64,000 nt of DNA. It comes from Gemmobacter sp. (GTDB taxonomy: Bacteria > Pseudomonadota > Alphaproteobacteria > Rhodobacterales > Rhodobacteraceae). The translations under genes were made by a program, and so were the position numbers. Below, piece after piece: positions 26,165 to 34,851 of the stretch (the first letter of the stretch is position 1; each line of letters starts with the position of its first letter). Location: the NCBI RefSeq assembly GCF_034676705.1, contig NZ_JAUCBS010000002.1, positions 382,001-446,000 of the forward strand, in the 5' to 3' direction. The notes under the pieces are model-generated. The model saw only the letters and a program-made list of their open reading frames with translations. It made no database searches and was not told the DNA's origin.

Positions 26165-27781
26165 TCAGGCCTCGTCCTCCTCGGTGTCGTCGGCCTCGTC
26201 AGCCTCGGCCGCGGTTTCCAGCTCGGTCGGATCGACCCAGCCCAGCATGACGCGCGCGGTCATGATCAGGGTCTGCGCCTCGTCCAGCGACATGTCGAAT
26301 TTCTCGAGGATCCCCTCGTCCTTCTTGCGCTGACCGTTTTCGGTGGTCCAGCCGCCGGCCAGTTCCCAGTCGGCGCAGGTGGCGAAATCTTCCAGCGTCT
26401 TGATGCCGTCCTTGCCCAGTGCTTCCAGCATCTGGGGGGTCAGGCCCTCGAATTCAATAAGGCTGTCCTCGACCCCCAGCTTGCGGGCGGCTTCCAGCGC
26501 CTTGCGGGCCTGTTCTTCCAGATAGTCGCGGGCGCGGGCTTGCAGTTCCCCGGCGGTCGATTCGTCGAAGCCGTCGATGGACAGCAGTTCGTCCTGGTCG
26601 ACATAGGCCACTTCTTCCAGGTTGGTGAACCCTTCGGACACCAGCAGCTGGGCCATCATCTCGTCCACGTCCAGCGTGTCCATGAACAGCCGGGTGCGTT
26701 CGGCGAATTCGGCCTGGCGGCGGGCCGATTCGTCGGCCTCGGTCAGGATGTCGATGTCGAGGCCGGTCAGCTGGCTGGCCAGACGCACGTTCTGGCCGCG
26801 GCGGCCGATGGCCAGCGACAGCTGTTCGTCGGGCACCACCACCTCGATCTTGGAGGCGTCCTCGTCGAACACCACCTTCGACACTTCGGCCGGTTGCAGC
26901 GCGTTCACCAGGAAGGTCGCCACATCCTGGTTCCACGGGATGATGTCGATCTTTTCGCCCTGCAACTCGTTCACCACGGCCTGCACGCGGCTGCCGCGCA
27001 TACCCACGCAGGCGCCGACCGGGTCGATCGAGTTGTCATAGCTGATCACGGCGATCTTGGCGCGCGAGCCCGGATCGCGGGCGCAGGCCTTGATCTCGAT
27101 GATGCCGTCGTAGATTTCCGGCACTTCCATCTTGAACAGCGCCATCATGAATTCCGGCGCGGTGCGGCTCAGGAACACCTGCGGCCCGCGGGCCTCGCGG
27201 CGCACATCCTTGACATAGGCGCGGATGCGGTCGCCGATGCGATAGCTTTCGCGGCCGATCTTGTCGTTGCGGCGCAGAATGCCTTCGCCACGGCCGATAT
27301 CGACGATGACGTTGCCGTATTCCTCGCGCTTGACGGTGCCGTTGAGGATGGTGCCGACGCGGTCCTTGAATTCTTCGTACTGGCGGTCACGCTCGGCCTC
27401 GCGGACCCTTTGCAGGATCACCTGCTTGGCCGATTGCGCGGCGATGCGGCCCAGATCCACCGGAGGCACCTCGTCGACGATCTCGTCGCCGATCTGGGGA
27501 TCGCGCAGATAGCTTTTGGCCTGCTTCACGGTCAGTTGCGCGTGGTGGTTTTCCAGCGCCTCGTCCTCGACCACGGTGCGCACGCGGGCAAAGGTGGCGC
27601 GGCCGGTCTTGCGGTCGATCTTGACGCGGATGTCCATTTCGGCGCCGTAGCGCGACTTGGCCGCACGGGCGAGGCTGTCTTCCATCGCCTGGATCACCAG
27701 GTCCGGGTCGATCATCTTCTCGCGCGCCACCGCCTCGGCGGTTTGCAGAAGTTCGAGCTGGTTGGCAGAGGTAATGGCCAT
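26165..27781 (-). CDS. nusA: Transcription termination/antitermination factor NusA
   Basis: 538 aa. Order: RNA-polymerase-binding N-terminal domain ('SANQLELLQTAEAVAREK'), S1 domain ('GTILNGTVKREEYGNVIVDI'), two KH domains ('RGSRVQAVVNELQGEKIDII', 'LSLAIGRRGQNVRLASQLTG'), then C-terminal helix-hairpin-helix repeats ('ELLSIDGFDESTAGELQARA') and an acidic tail. It controls pausing, termination and antitermination. The start is 12 bp after the rimP stop. Confidence 0.98.
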   Translation of the reverse strand: MAITSANQLELLQTAEAVAREKMIDPDLVIQAMEDSLARAAKSRYGAEMDIRVKIDRKTGRATFARVRTVVEDEALENHHAQLTVKQAKSYLRDPQIGDEIVDEVPPVDLGRIAAQSAKQVILQRVREAERDRQYEEFKDRVGTILNGTVKREEYGNVIVDIGRGEGILRRNDKIGRESYRIGDRIRAYVKDVRREARGPQVFLSRTAPEFMMALFKMEVPEIYDGIIEIKACARDPGSRAKIAVISYDNSIDPVGACVGMRGSRVQAVVNELQGEKIDIIPWNQDVATFLVNALQPAEVSKVVFDEDASKIEVVVPDEQLSLAIGRRGQNVRLASQLTGLDIDILTEADESARRQAEFAERTRLFMDTLDVDEMMAQLLVSEGFTNLEEVAYVDQDELLSIDGFDESTAGELQARARDYLEEQARKALEAARKLGVEDSLIEFEGLTPQMLEALGKDGIKTLEDFATCADWELAGGWTTENGQRKKDEGILEKFDMSLDEAQTLIMTARVMLGWVDPTELETAAEADEADDTEEDEA

Positions 27782-27793
27782 TGCGGGCTCCTG

Positions 27794-28438
27794 TCAGTGC
27801 CTGGTGGGCGCGGCGTCGTCTGCGTCCGCGTCGTCGTCGGTGTCTTCCTCGGTCTCGATCCCGTCGAGCCCGTCCTCGTCGATGTCGGCGCCGTCAAAGG
27901 CCCCCGATTCCTTGCGCTGGCGCAGCATCTCCGCGATCAGATCGTCGGTCAGCAGCAGCTTGGCATCGGACAGCCAGTCGAACTTGAGCCCGATGGTCAC
28001 GTCCTCGCCGCCTTCTTCCAGCGTGATCAGCACCTCGTCGCCCTCGGTCCCGGCCAGGAACCCCTTGAACCGGCGGCGGCCGTCGATCAGCTCGGTGGTT
28101 TCGATGCGGGCTTCGTAGCCTTCCCACATGTCGAAATCCTTCAGCCGCGTCAGCGGGCGGTCGATCCCGGGGCTGGACACCTCGAGCGTATAATTGTCTT
28201 CGATCGGATCCTCGACATCCAGCACCGCGGAAACCGCGGTGGAAATCTTGGCGCAGTCATCGACGTTGATGCCGCCATCGGGACGGTCGGCCATGATCTG
28301 GAGGATGCGCGTCTTGCCGCCCATCAGGCGGATGCGCACCAGTTCATAGCCCAGCCCCTCGATCGTGGGCTGGATGATGGCGGCAAGGCGCCGGTCGATG
28401 GCGGTCTTGGCAATCAGGTCGGACGTGAGGTCGGACAT
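27794..28438 (-). CDS. rimP: Ribosome maturation factor RimP
   Basis: 214 aa, needed for 30S subunit assembly. 'GYELVRIRLMGGKTRILQIM', 'YTLEVSSPGIDRPLTRLKDF' and 'RRRFKGFLAG' are family blocks. The C-terminus is a long acidic extension ('EEDTDDDADADD'), longer than usual. The start at 28438 is preferred because it opens on 'MSDLTSDLIAKTAIDRRLA'; an in-frame ATG four codons earlier (28450) sits in the T-run tail of the upstream terminator. First gene after that terminator. Confidence 0.96.
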   Translation of the reverse strand: MSDLTSDLIAKTAIDRRLAAIIQPTIEGLGYELVRIRLMGGKTRILQIMADRPDGGINVDDCAKISTAVSAVLDVEDPIEDNYTLEVSSPGIDRPLTRLKDFDMWEGYEARIETTELIDGRRRFKGFLAGTEGDEVLITLEEGGEDVTIGLKFDWLSDAKLLLTDDLIAEMLRQRKESGAFDGADIDEDGLDGIETEEDTDDDADADDAAPTRH

Positions 28439-28454
28439 GGGGAACCCCATAAAC

Positions 28455-28478
28455 AAAAAACGGGCCGTAGCGGCCCGT
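28455..28478 (-). terminator. Intrinsic terminator inside the rimP leader (attenuator candidate)
   Basis: On the minus strand: ACGGGCC, loop GCTAC, GGCCCGT, then six T and 'GTTT' (stem 28472-28478 / 28460-28466). It ends about 16 nt before the rimP ATG. It could end the dapF-mtaB transcript, but its position so close to the start suggests transcription attenuation of the rimP-nusA-infB operon. Confidence 0.85.
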
Positions 28479-28484
28479 GCGATC

Positions 28485-28658
28485 TTCCGGTGGGCCGCCG
28501 GTTTGGACCCGGTAGCGCCGCTGTTGAGGGGCATATAGCCGGGACTTGGCAAAATAGCAAGTGGGCGCTGGCGGCCAGCGTCGTAGCGGGGGTTTCACAC
28601 CCCCGCACCCCCGCGGGGTATTTCCGGCAAGATGAAGGGGCACCGTTTTTTCAGCGAG
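28485..28658. other. mtaB-rimP gap with GC-rich intergenic repeat-like sequence
   Basis: No gene. It holds a run of CCCCCGC/GCGGGG near 28600-28620 followed by 'TATTTCCGGCAAGATGAAGG', which looks like a Rhodobacteraceae intergenic element. It must hold the rimP-operon promoter if that operon is not read through from mtaB. Confidence 0.4.
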
Positions 28659-29912
28659 TCACACCGCTTGCAGGGTGCCCGCCTCCTGCGCCGCGATGGT
28701 GGCGGTGATGATGGCGCCTTCGGGCTGGTCGGCGGCAAAGCGCACTTCGGTGAACTGTTCGGTGCGGCCCATGCGGGGGGATTCGGTCAGGATGCGGTGG
28801 GTCTGGCCGATCTGGGCCGCCAGGTGGCGGGCCAGCGCGGCATCGCCGGCGGCGCGCAGGGCGGCGGCGCGGTCGCGGATCAGCGGCCCGGGCAGTTGCG
28901 GCATGCGCGCGGCCGGGGTGCCCTTGCGCGGGCTGAAGGGGAACACATGCAGGAAGGTCAGGTCGCAGTCCTGCACCAGCTGCACCGAATTGGCAAAATG
29001 GGCATCGGTTTCGGTCGGGAAACCGGCGATGATGTCGGCGCCGAAAATGATGTCGGGGCGCAGGCGGCGCGCCTCCTCGCAAAAGCGGATCGCATCGTCG
29101 CGGTTGTGGCGGCGCTTCATCCGTTTCAGGATCAGGTTGTCGCCATGTTGCAGCGACAGGTGCAGATGCGGCATCAGGCGCGGTTCGGTGGCGATGGCGC
29201 GCATCAGGTTCTCGTCCGCCTCGATCGAGTCGATAGAGGAAATGCGCAGGCGCGGCAGGTCGGGCACCAGCCGCAGGATGCGCATGACCAGATCGCCCAG
29301 GCGCGGTTCGCCCGGCAGGTCGGCGCCCCAGCTGGTCAGATCGACGCCGGTCAGCACGACTTCGAGAAAACCCTTGTCGACCAGGCGCTTGATCTGGTCC
29401 ACCACCACGCCTGCGGGGACCGACCGCGAATTGCCGCGGCCAAACGGGATGATGCAGAAGGTGCAGCGGTGGTCGCAGCCGTTCTGCACCTGCACATAGG
29501 CACGGTGGCGGCCGAACCCGTCGATCAGGTGCCCGGCGGTTTCGCGCACCGACATGATGTCGTCGACCTGCACCCGTTCGGTGGCGCCGATCAGGTCGGG
29601 CACCATGGCCTTCCAGGTGCCGGGCTGCATCTTTTCGGTATTGCCGATGACGCGGGTCACCTCGGGCATGGCCGCGAAGGTTTCGGGCTCGGTCTGCGCG
29701 GCGCAGCCGGTGACGATGATCGGCGCATCGGGGTTTTCGCGGCGGATGCGGCGGATTTCCTGCCGGGCCTTGCGCACCGCCTCGGCCGTCACGGCGCAGG
29801 TGTTGACCACATGGGCGTTATGGACGCCGGCCTGTTCGGCCAGTTCCTTCATCGCCTCGGATTCATAGGCGTTCAGGCGGCAGCCAAGGGTATGGAACAC
29901 CGGCGCCGACAT
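28659..29912 (-). CDS. mtaB: tRNA (ms2t6A37) methylthiotransferase
   Basis: 417 aa radical-SAM methylthiotransferase that turns t6A37 into ms2t6A37 in tRNA. N-terminal UPF0004 domain with cluster cysteines in 'HTLGCRLNAYES', 'VNTCAVTAEA' and 'VTGCAAQTEP'. The SAM/[4Fe-4S] motif CxxxCxxC is seen in 'GCDHRCTFCIIPFGRG'. C-terminal TRAM-like region. 'GCRLNAYESEAM' marks MtaB rather than MiaB or RimO. The start ATG overlaps the dapF stop by one base (TGATG). It is the second gene of a dapF-mtaB pair typical of Rhodobacteraceae. Confidence 0.94.
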   Translation of the reverse strand: MSAPVFHTLGCRLNAYESEAMKELAEQAGVHNAHVVNTCAVTAEAVRKARQEIRRIRRENPDAPIIVTGCAAQTEPETFAAMPEVTRVIGNTEKMQPGTWKAMVPDLIGATERVQVDDIMSVRETAGHLIDGFGRHRAYVQVQNGCDHRCTFCIIPFGRGNSRSVPAGVVVDQIKRLVDKGFLEVVLTGVDLTSWGADLPGEPRLGDLVMRILRLVPDLPRLRISSIDSIEADENLMRAIATEPRLMPHLHLSLQHGDNLILKRMKRRHNRDDAIRFCEEARRLRPDIIFGADIIAGFPTETDAHFANSVQLVQDCDLTFLHVFPFSPRKGTPAARMPQLPGPLIRDRAAALRAAGDAALARHLAAQIGQTHRILTESPRMGRTEQFTEVRFAADQPEGAIITATIAAQEAGTLQAV

Positions 29913-30727
29913 CAGAGGAACGTGCCCCGGAACACCAGCGCCGTCGGGCCGGTCATCCAGACGCCATCGTCGCGCCAGTCGATTTCCAGCGTCCCACCAT
30001 CGACATCGACGATCACCCGCCGCCCGGTCAGGCCGCGCAGATGGGCCGCCACCGCCGTGGCGCAGGTGCCCGAACCGCAGGCAAGGGTGATGCCCGTGCC
30101 ACGTTCCCACACCCGCATGCGCAGCCGGTCGGGGCCGGAGACCGAGGCGAATTCCACATTCGTGGCCTGCGGAAACAGCGGGTGATGTTCCATCGCGGCG
30201 CCTTCGCGCGCCACATCGACCGAATCGGCATCGGGCACGAAGAACACGCAATGCGGGTTGCCCATGCCCACCGCGACCGGATCGCCCGCAATGCCCAGAT
30301 GCAGCGGGTCGGCGCCCGGGGCCAGCGGGATTTGCGCCGGCTCCAGCAGCGGCGCGCCCATGTTGACAGCTGTCAACTTGCCGTCCACGTCAACGGCATG
30401 CAGCAGGCCGCGGTCGGTGCGGATGTTGACCGCGGGCTTGCCGGTTTCGTCCAGCAGCAGGCGGCCCACGCAGCGGGTGGCATTGCCGCAGGCGCCGGCG
30501 ATGCTGCCGTCGGAATTCCAGAACACCAGCCGGGCATCGGCGGCATCATCGGGCAGAATCTCGGCCAGCTGGTCGAATCCCACCCCGCGGTGCCGGTCGC
30601 CCAGACGGCGGGCCAGATCGGGCGTGACAGGGCGCCCGCCGGTGCGGCGGTCGATCACGACAAAATCGTTGCCCAGTCCGTGCATTTTAAGAAAGCCGAC
30701 CGGGCCCAAGGTTTCCTGAGCGTTCAT
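29912..30727 (-). CDS. dapF: Diaminopimelate epimerase
   Basis: 271 aa. It interconverts LL- and meso-diaminopimelate for lysine and peptidoglycan. The two catalytic cysteines are seen in 'SIAGACGNATRCVGRLL' and 'TLACGSGTCATAVAAHL', and the N-terminus 'FLKMHGLGNDFVVIDRR' is diagnostic. Start at 30727 gives MNAQETLGPVG before this block; an internal Met at 'MHGLGNDF' is too late. Confidence 0.97.
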   Translation of the reverse strand: MNAQETLGPVGFLKMHGLGNDFVVIDRRTGGRPVTPDLARRLGDRHRGVGFDQLAEILPDDAADARLVFWNSDGSIAGACGNATRCVGRLLLDETGKPAVNIRTDRGLLHAVDVDGKLTAVNMGAPLLEPAQIPLAPGADPLHLGIAGDPVAVGMGNPHCVFFVPDADSVDVAREGAAMEHHPLFPQATNVEFASVSGPDRLRMRVWERGTGITLACGSGTCATAVAAHLRGLTGRRVIVDVDGGTLEIDWRDDGVWMTGPTALVFRGTFL

Positions 30728-30792
30728 GGCGGCGATATACGCCCGGCCCGAACTTTTCGCCAGTGCCCATGCATTTTTCCTGTTCCGGCCCC

Positions 30793-30820
30793 TTGACCAC
30801 CCCCGACACCACGTTTAGGA
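30793..30820 (+). promoter_or_regulatory. Probable tRNA-Lys promoter
   Basis: TTGACC at 30793-30798 and TTAGGA at 30815-30820 with a 16-bp spacer, ending 12 bp before the mature tRNA. The -35 fits well, the -10 only moderately. Confidence 0.45.
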
Positions 30821-30832
30821 GGGCGCCACAGT

Positions 30833-30908
30833 GGGCCCGTAGCTCAGTTGGTAGAGCAACTGACTTTTAATCAGTGGGTCACAGGTTCGAATCCTGTCGG
30901 GCTCACCA
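30833..30908 (+). tRNA. tRNA-Lys (anticodon TTT)
   Basis: 76 nt folding as a full cloverleaf. Acceptor GGGCCCG pairs with CGGGCTC (one G-U). D arm 'GCTCAGTTGGTAGAGC'. Anticodon stem ACTGA/TCAGT with loop CTTTTAA. T arm 'ACAGGTTCGAATCCTGT'. CCA is encoded. Followed by a strong terminator. Confidence 0.98.
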
Positions 30909-30914
30909 CTGTCA

Positions 30915-30946
30915 AAAAGGCCCGGGCGCATGCGCTCGGGCCTTTT
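30915..30946 (+). terminator. Intrinsic terminator after tRNA-Lys
   Basis: 10-bp stem AAAAGGCCCG / CGGGCCTTTT (30915-30924 / 30937-30946) with a 12-nt loop, ending in T4. Confidence 0.92.
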
Positions 30947-31096
30947 GTCTGTCACGATTGTGACCGCGACTTTACGGATGGCAGGGTCAGCGGGTAGAAT
31001 GACGACATTTCGGGCGGACCGGCTTGTCCCGACGCCGCCGGACAGCCTGCCGCATCGGATTGCCGGATCGCCGGCCGCAGCGGAGGGTTGCGCGTC

Positions 31097-31813
31097 ATGA
31101 AGCTGACAGATCACAAGATCCCCCGGATTGCCGCCCGCAAAACGGCAGAACGCCTGTCGGACCATCTGCGCGACATGATCCTGCGCGGCGATTACGTGAC
31201 CGGCGACATGCTGCCCCCCGAACGCGAACTGGTGGTGGAAACCGGCCTGAGCCGGGGATCCGTGCGCGAGGCGTTGCGGGTGTTGCAGACCGAAGGGCTG
31301 GTCGAAATCTCGCTGGGTCGGTCGGGCGGGGCGCGGGTGGCGGCGCCGAAACGGGCGATGCTGGCGCGGTCGGTCGAATTGTTCGTGCGCACCAATGGCG
31401 TCGCGCTGAGCGCGCTTTTGGATGCCCGCGCGGCGGTGGAACCCATGATGGCCCGGCTGGCCGCCCGGAACCGCACCGCGGCCGAGATGGAGATGCTGGA
31501 GGATTTGCACCGCCAGTTCATCGATTCGCATGATGATGTGGTGCGCTATCGACGGATCAACTACCGCTGGCATCTGGCCATTGCCCAGGCCAGCCGGAAC
31601 GAACCGCTGGCCGCCCTGATGGAGGCGATCCTGGCCACCGGGCTGGAGGCCACCGCCTACGAGGCGGTCGGCACCCCGGAAAACCGCCAGATCGCCATTG
31701 CCGCGCATGACCGCATCATGCAGGCGCTGCGGGCAGGCGATGGCGATGGGGCCGCCGAAGCCATGGAAACCCACCTGACCACCTATTCCGCCATCGTGAA
31801 ACGCATGGAATAG
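31097..31813 (+). CDS. FadR-family (GntR, FCD) transcriptional regulator
   Basis: 238 aa. N-terminal winged HTH: 'LPPERELVVETGLSRGSVRE' and 'ALRVLQTEGLVEI'. C-terminal FCD ligand domain with the usual metal-site residues: Asp in 'LLDARAAVEPMMA', His in 'NYRWHLAIAQAS', 'AAHDRIMQAL' and 'METHLTTYSAI'. Ligands in this family are small carboxylic acids. The ATG at 31097 is chosen because GGAGGG lies 10 bp upstream; an in-frame TTG at 31088 abuts the ribosome site. No obvious target operon adjoins it. Confidence 0.9.
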   Translation: MKLTDHKIPRIAARKTAERLSDHLRDMILRGDYVTGDMLPPERELVVETGLSRGSVREALRVLQTEGLVEISLGRSGGARVAAPKRAMLARSVELFVRTNGVALSALLDARAAVEPMMARLAARNRTAAEMEMLEDLHRQFIDSHDDVVRYRRINYRWHLAIAQASRNEPLAALMEAILATGLEATAYEAVGTPENRQIAIAAHDRIMQALRAGDGDGAAEAMETHLTTYSAIVKRME

Positions 31814-31905
31814 CGTCGGCACCGCAGCGCCCTGCAACACGATCTGTCACGCGAAGTGCCCTGTCTGAAAGGCGGATTCACCCATTGGGTGCTTGCAGAG
31901 CGTGT

Positions 31906-31939
31906 TATACACGATTAGGATGAATCGTGCTTGTCCACA
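31906..31939. promoter_or_regulatory. Inverted repeat with two DnaA-box-like sequences
   Basis: CACGATT-N6-AATCGTG (31910-31916 / 31923-31929) is a clean palindrome. TTATACACG (31906-31914) and TTGTCCACA (31931-31939) are each near the DnaA box. It lies upstream of the receiver gene and may simply be its operator or promoter. Confidence 0.35.
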
Positions 31940-32006
31940 ACCTGCCGCGCGCGCGACAGATCGTGTATGGGTTGATCTTCTCCAGTGGGGTTTGACGGGC
32001 TGACGC

Positions 32007-32828
32007 ATGGCAGGCCAGGATCAGGATACAGGTTCTTCGGTGGAATTTGCGCTGGCCCAGATCGCGCGCGAATTCGAAGAAGCGTTTTCGCCGCTGCTGC
32101 GCAACAAGGGGATCCATCTGGAGGTGGCGGTGGCCATGGGCGCCGGCAAGCGCCGCACGGGCGATCCCTTCCGCCTGCGCGAGGTGCTGGATCTGCTGCT
32201 GTCGCGCCCCGCGACAGATGACAAGGTGCGCCTGTTCTTCAGCGGCCGCCCGGAACGCCCCCTGACGGTAGAGGTTTCGGGGGTGGAACCGCCCACGACC
32301 CGCGTCCGCGACCTGATGGACCAGATGAAGGGCCTGATCGACCAGACCCCGACCGGCGCCATCAAGATGACGCTGCCGTTCGGAACCGTCGAATCCTCGG
32401 ATGCCGACCGGATGCCGGCGCGCAATGCGGCGGCGAATGCGCCCTTTGCCGGCCTGCAACTGCTGATCGCCGATGACAGCCCCACGAACCTGATGGTCAT
32501 CCGCGAGATGCTGGCCAATACCGGCGCGTCCATCACCGCAGTCAGCGATGGCGCGCAGGTGGTGGAAACCTGGCGCAAGGCGCCGCTGGACATGCTGCTG
32601 CTGGACATCGCCATGCCGGTGATGGACGGGCTGTCCGCCCTGCGCACCATCCGCGCCGAGGAAGACCAGGCCGGCCGGCCGCATATTCCCGCCGTGGCCG
32701 TGACGGCCAACGCGCTGAAGCATCAGCTGGACGAATACATCATGGGCGGGTTCGACACCCATATCGCCAAGCCGTTCCGCCGCCAGGAACTGATCAGCAC
32801 GATCGAGGCATTGCGCCCCCTGCCCTGA
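32007..32828 (+). CDS. Receiver-domain protein with decayed histidine-kinase ATPase domain
   Basis: 273 aa. Residues ~150-273 form an intact CheY-type receiver: D156-D157 ('IADDSPTNLMV'), phosphoacceptor D200 ('LLLDIAMPVMDG'), Thr in 'AVTANALKH' and Lys in 'HIAKPFRRQE'. Residues ~15-130 align by eye with a kinase ATPase domain ('GDPFRLREVLDLLLS' against 'GDPHRLQQILQNLVS' in the kinase at 45169-47370). The N-box Asn, the G1 DxGxG and G2 loops and the dimerisation His are all missing. It therefore cannot bind ATP normally and is probably a receiver-type signalling protein. The ribosome site is weak. Confidence 0.85.
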   Translation: MAGQDQDTGSSVEFALAQIAREFEEAFSPLLRNKGIHLEVAVAMGAGKRRTGDPFRLREVLDLLLSRPATDDKVRLFFSGRPERPLTVEVSGVEPPTTRVRDLMDQMKGLIDQTPTGAIKMTLPFGTVESSDADRMPARNAAANAPFAGLQLLIADDSPTNLMVIREMLANTGASITAVSDGAQVVETWRKAPLDMLLLDIAMPVMDGLSALRTIRAEEDQAGRPHIPAVAVTANALKHQLDEYIMGGFDTHIAKPFRRQELISTIEALRPLP

Positions 32829-32835
32829 TCGGCCG

Positions 32836-33897
32836 TTACGCCGCCAGATCGCGCGCCAGCGTATGGCGGTTCCGGCCCTGTTCCTTGGAATGATACAGCG
32901 CCGCATCGGCCTGTGCCAGCAATTGCACATCGGTCCGCGCCTCGGCGCCATACTGGGCCAGGCCGAAGCTGGCGGTAATGCGCAAATCCGGCGCCTCGCG
33001 CAGGACCAGGGCGGCAATGGCCAGACGGATGGATTCGATCACCGGCACCGCCTGATCATTGGTCAGGTCGGGCAGCAGAATGGCGAATTCCTCGCCGCCG
33101 ATCCGGCCGACGGTGGCGGATTCGGCCTGGGCCGGGGGCAGCACGCGCGCGACCTGACGCAGCACCACATCGCCCACGCCATGGCCGTAGGTATCGTTGA
33201 TCATCTTGAAATGGTCGATATCGACCATCGCCAGCGACAGGGGCGTGCCATCGCGGTCGCAGCGTTCCAGCTCGCGTTCATACTGGTCCATGAAGCCGCG
33301 GCGGTTCAGCACCCCGGTCAGCGGATCGTGCGAGGCAAGGCGGTGCAGTTCCATCGCCTCCATGATGATCGAGGCGATGGCGCGCCCGACATCTTCCTTG
33401 CCTTCGGGAATGCGGTGCGATTGCGCGGAAAACAGCGCCAGCGTGCCGATGGCCAGTCCTTCGCGCGTCAGCAGGGGAAACCCGGCATAGCTGCGCGCGG
33501 CCGGCGCCCCCGACACCTCGGGCAGGGCCAGGGTGCGCGGGTCGGTCGCGGTATCCTGCACGATCAGCGGTTCGCGGCCCTGGATCGTCAGGTTGCAGAA
33601 CCAGCCGTCGCGGCGGCAGCGGGCGGCATTGGTGCCGATGCGGGTATGGAAATGCGCCATGCTGCGGTCGATCAGCACGATGGACGCCGCCGTCGTGCCG
33701 AATTCCAGCCGGGCCAGCCGCAGCAGTTTCTGGATGATCGGCTCGCGCGGGGTTTGCAGCACGTCCATGGCGAACAGGGCGGCCAGCCGGCGGCGTTCCT
33801 GCAAATCGTCGCTGACCCGGCCAGGCGCCGCGCCCCTGCGCTCCATCGCCCCCGCGGGCCGGCTGACCGCCGCATATCCGTGACTTACCGGACTCAC
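32836..33897 (-). CDS. GAF-GGDEF diguanylate cyclase
   Basis: 353 aa from a GTG start. A GAF-like sensor (~residues 35-170; 'FGTTAASIVLIDRSMAHFHT', 'YAGFPLLTREGLAIGTLALF') precedes a GGDEF domain ('HDPLTGVLNRRGFMDQYERE', 'MVDIDHFKMINDTYGHGVGD', 'VGRIGGEEFAILLPD'). The active site is GGEEF, so c-di-GMP synthesis is likely. The RxxD inhibitory site expected 5 residues before it is absent. The start is uncertain: GTG 33897 has AGGGG upstream; ATG 33846 and 33942 are alternatives. Convergent with the receiver gene and close to the cellulose genes. Confidence 0.9.
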   Translation of the reverse strand: MSPVSHGYAAVSRPAGAMERRGAAPGRVSDDLQERRRLAALFAMDVLQTPREPIIQKLLRLARLEFGTTAASIVLIDRSMAHFHTRIGTNAARCRRDGWFCNLTIQGREPLIVQDTATDPRTLALPEVSGAPAARSYAGFPLLTREGLAIGTLALFSAQSHRIPEGKEDVGRAIASIIMEAMELHRLASHDPLTGVLNRRGFMDQYERELERCDRDGTPLSLAMVDIDHFKMINDTYGHGVGDVVLRQVARVLPPAQAESATVGRIGGEEFAILLPDLTNDQAVPVIESIRLAIAALVLREAPDLRITASFGLAQYGAEARTDVQLLAQADAALYHSKEQGRNRHTLARDLAA

Positions 33898-33981
33898 CTG
33901 CCTGCCCCTGTTTCGCGTCTCAATCCTAGGTATAATCAACATTGTGCAAAACTTGGGGCAGGCGAAGTGCAAACTGTGGCA

Positions 33982-34851
33982 ATGCTATCAAATTGTTTCG
34001 ATCCTGGAGCATTTCGGCGGCATTCCGGCGCCTTTCTGCTGGTCGCGGGCCTGCTGGCGGGGTGCGGCGGCGGGGGTGGCGGGGGCGTTCCGCCGACGGG
34101 AGTCGATGTCGATACGCCGGCGTTTGAAAGCTACACCACCAACCACAACGGCTTCGCCCGCGTCCGGCAGGATCGCAGCAGCGCCACCGATGCCGCGATC
34201 ATCGCCCAGTTCGAGGATGGCGACCCCGCCAGCCCCGCAGGCTACCGCGAGCTGATCGCGCTGAACGATGCACTGTATGATGGCAAGATGACGGTCGAGG
34301 TGATCGGCCAGGTCGATGCCACCTCGGGCGCGGCCACGCGGCTGTTGCGGCTGACGGTGGATCAGGCGCCGTTCGAGAATGTGAAGGACGGCGCGCTGGT
34401 CGAGGCCAGCGGCAAGTTCTACCTGCGCGGCCAGAACTTTGCCTGGGTCACCATCGACGGCGGACCGCTGCTGTCAGGCAGCCAGGCCGATGGCGGGCTG
34501 GTGAATCTGGAACTGGATTTCGACCGCGAGGTGGCCAGCATCAACCTGCGCACCGGCGTGGCGGGCGATTCGGTGGTGCGGACCGAGGCAACGGGCACTG
34601 ACCTGCCCTTCAACATCGTGACCGGGGCCTATGGCGGCGACATCACGGTGCAGATCTGGGATCCGAACTCCAGCGTGATTCACGACATCGCCGGATCGCT
34701 GCGGGGGAATGTCGGCGGCTCGCCCACCTACAGCGACAACAGGCACGGGCTGACGACCTCGGGCCTGTATACGGCAACGGGCACCAGCGGCGGGGTGCCG
34801 GTCACCATCGACGGCGCCTATTTCGGCACCGATCCGAATGCGCTGCCGTAG
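33982..34851 (+). CDS. Glycine-rich outer-membrane lipoprotein, possible TbpB/fHbp-like surface lipoprotein
   Basis: 289 aa. Lipobox 'LLVAGLLAGC' followed by a Gly linker, so Cys is the lipidated residue. The C-terminal ~120 residues read as short beta strands ending 'GLYTATGTSGGVPVTIDGAY' then 'FGTDPNALP', resembling the small C-terminal barrel of TbpB/factor-H-binding-type lipoproteins (inference). TATAAT at 33931-33936 is a good -10, though no clear -35 is seen. It overlaps the next gene by 14 bp, so the two are translationally coupled. Confidence 0.75.
   Translation: MLSNCFDPGAFRRHSGAFLLVAGLLAGCGGGGGGGVPPTGVDVDTPAFESYTTNHNGFARVRQDRSSATDAAIIAQFEDGDPASPAGYRELIALNDALYDGKMTVEVIGQVDATSGAATRLLRLTVDQAPFENVKDGALVEASGKFYLRGQNFAWVTIDGGPLLSGSQADGGLVNLELDFDREVASINLRTGVAGDSVVRTEATGTDLPFNIVTGAYGGDITVQIWDPNSSVIHDIAGSLRGNVGGSPTYSDNRHGLTTSGLYTATGTSGGVPVTIDGAYFGTDPNALP

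Noticed and set aside
31906..31939. Chromosome replication origin
   Set aside because: Only two approximate DnaA boxes, no AT-rich unwinding region, no dnaA or parAB genes nearby.
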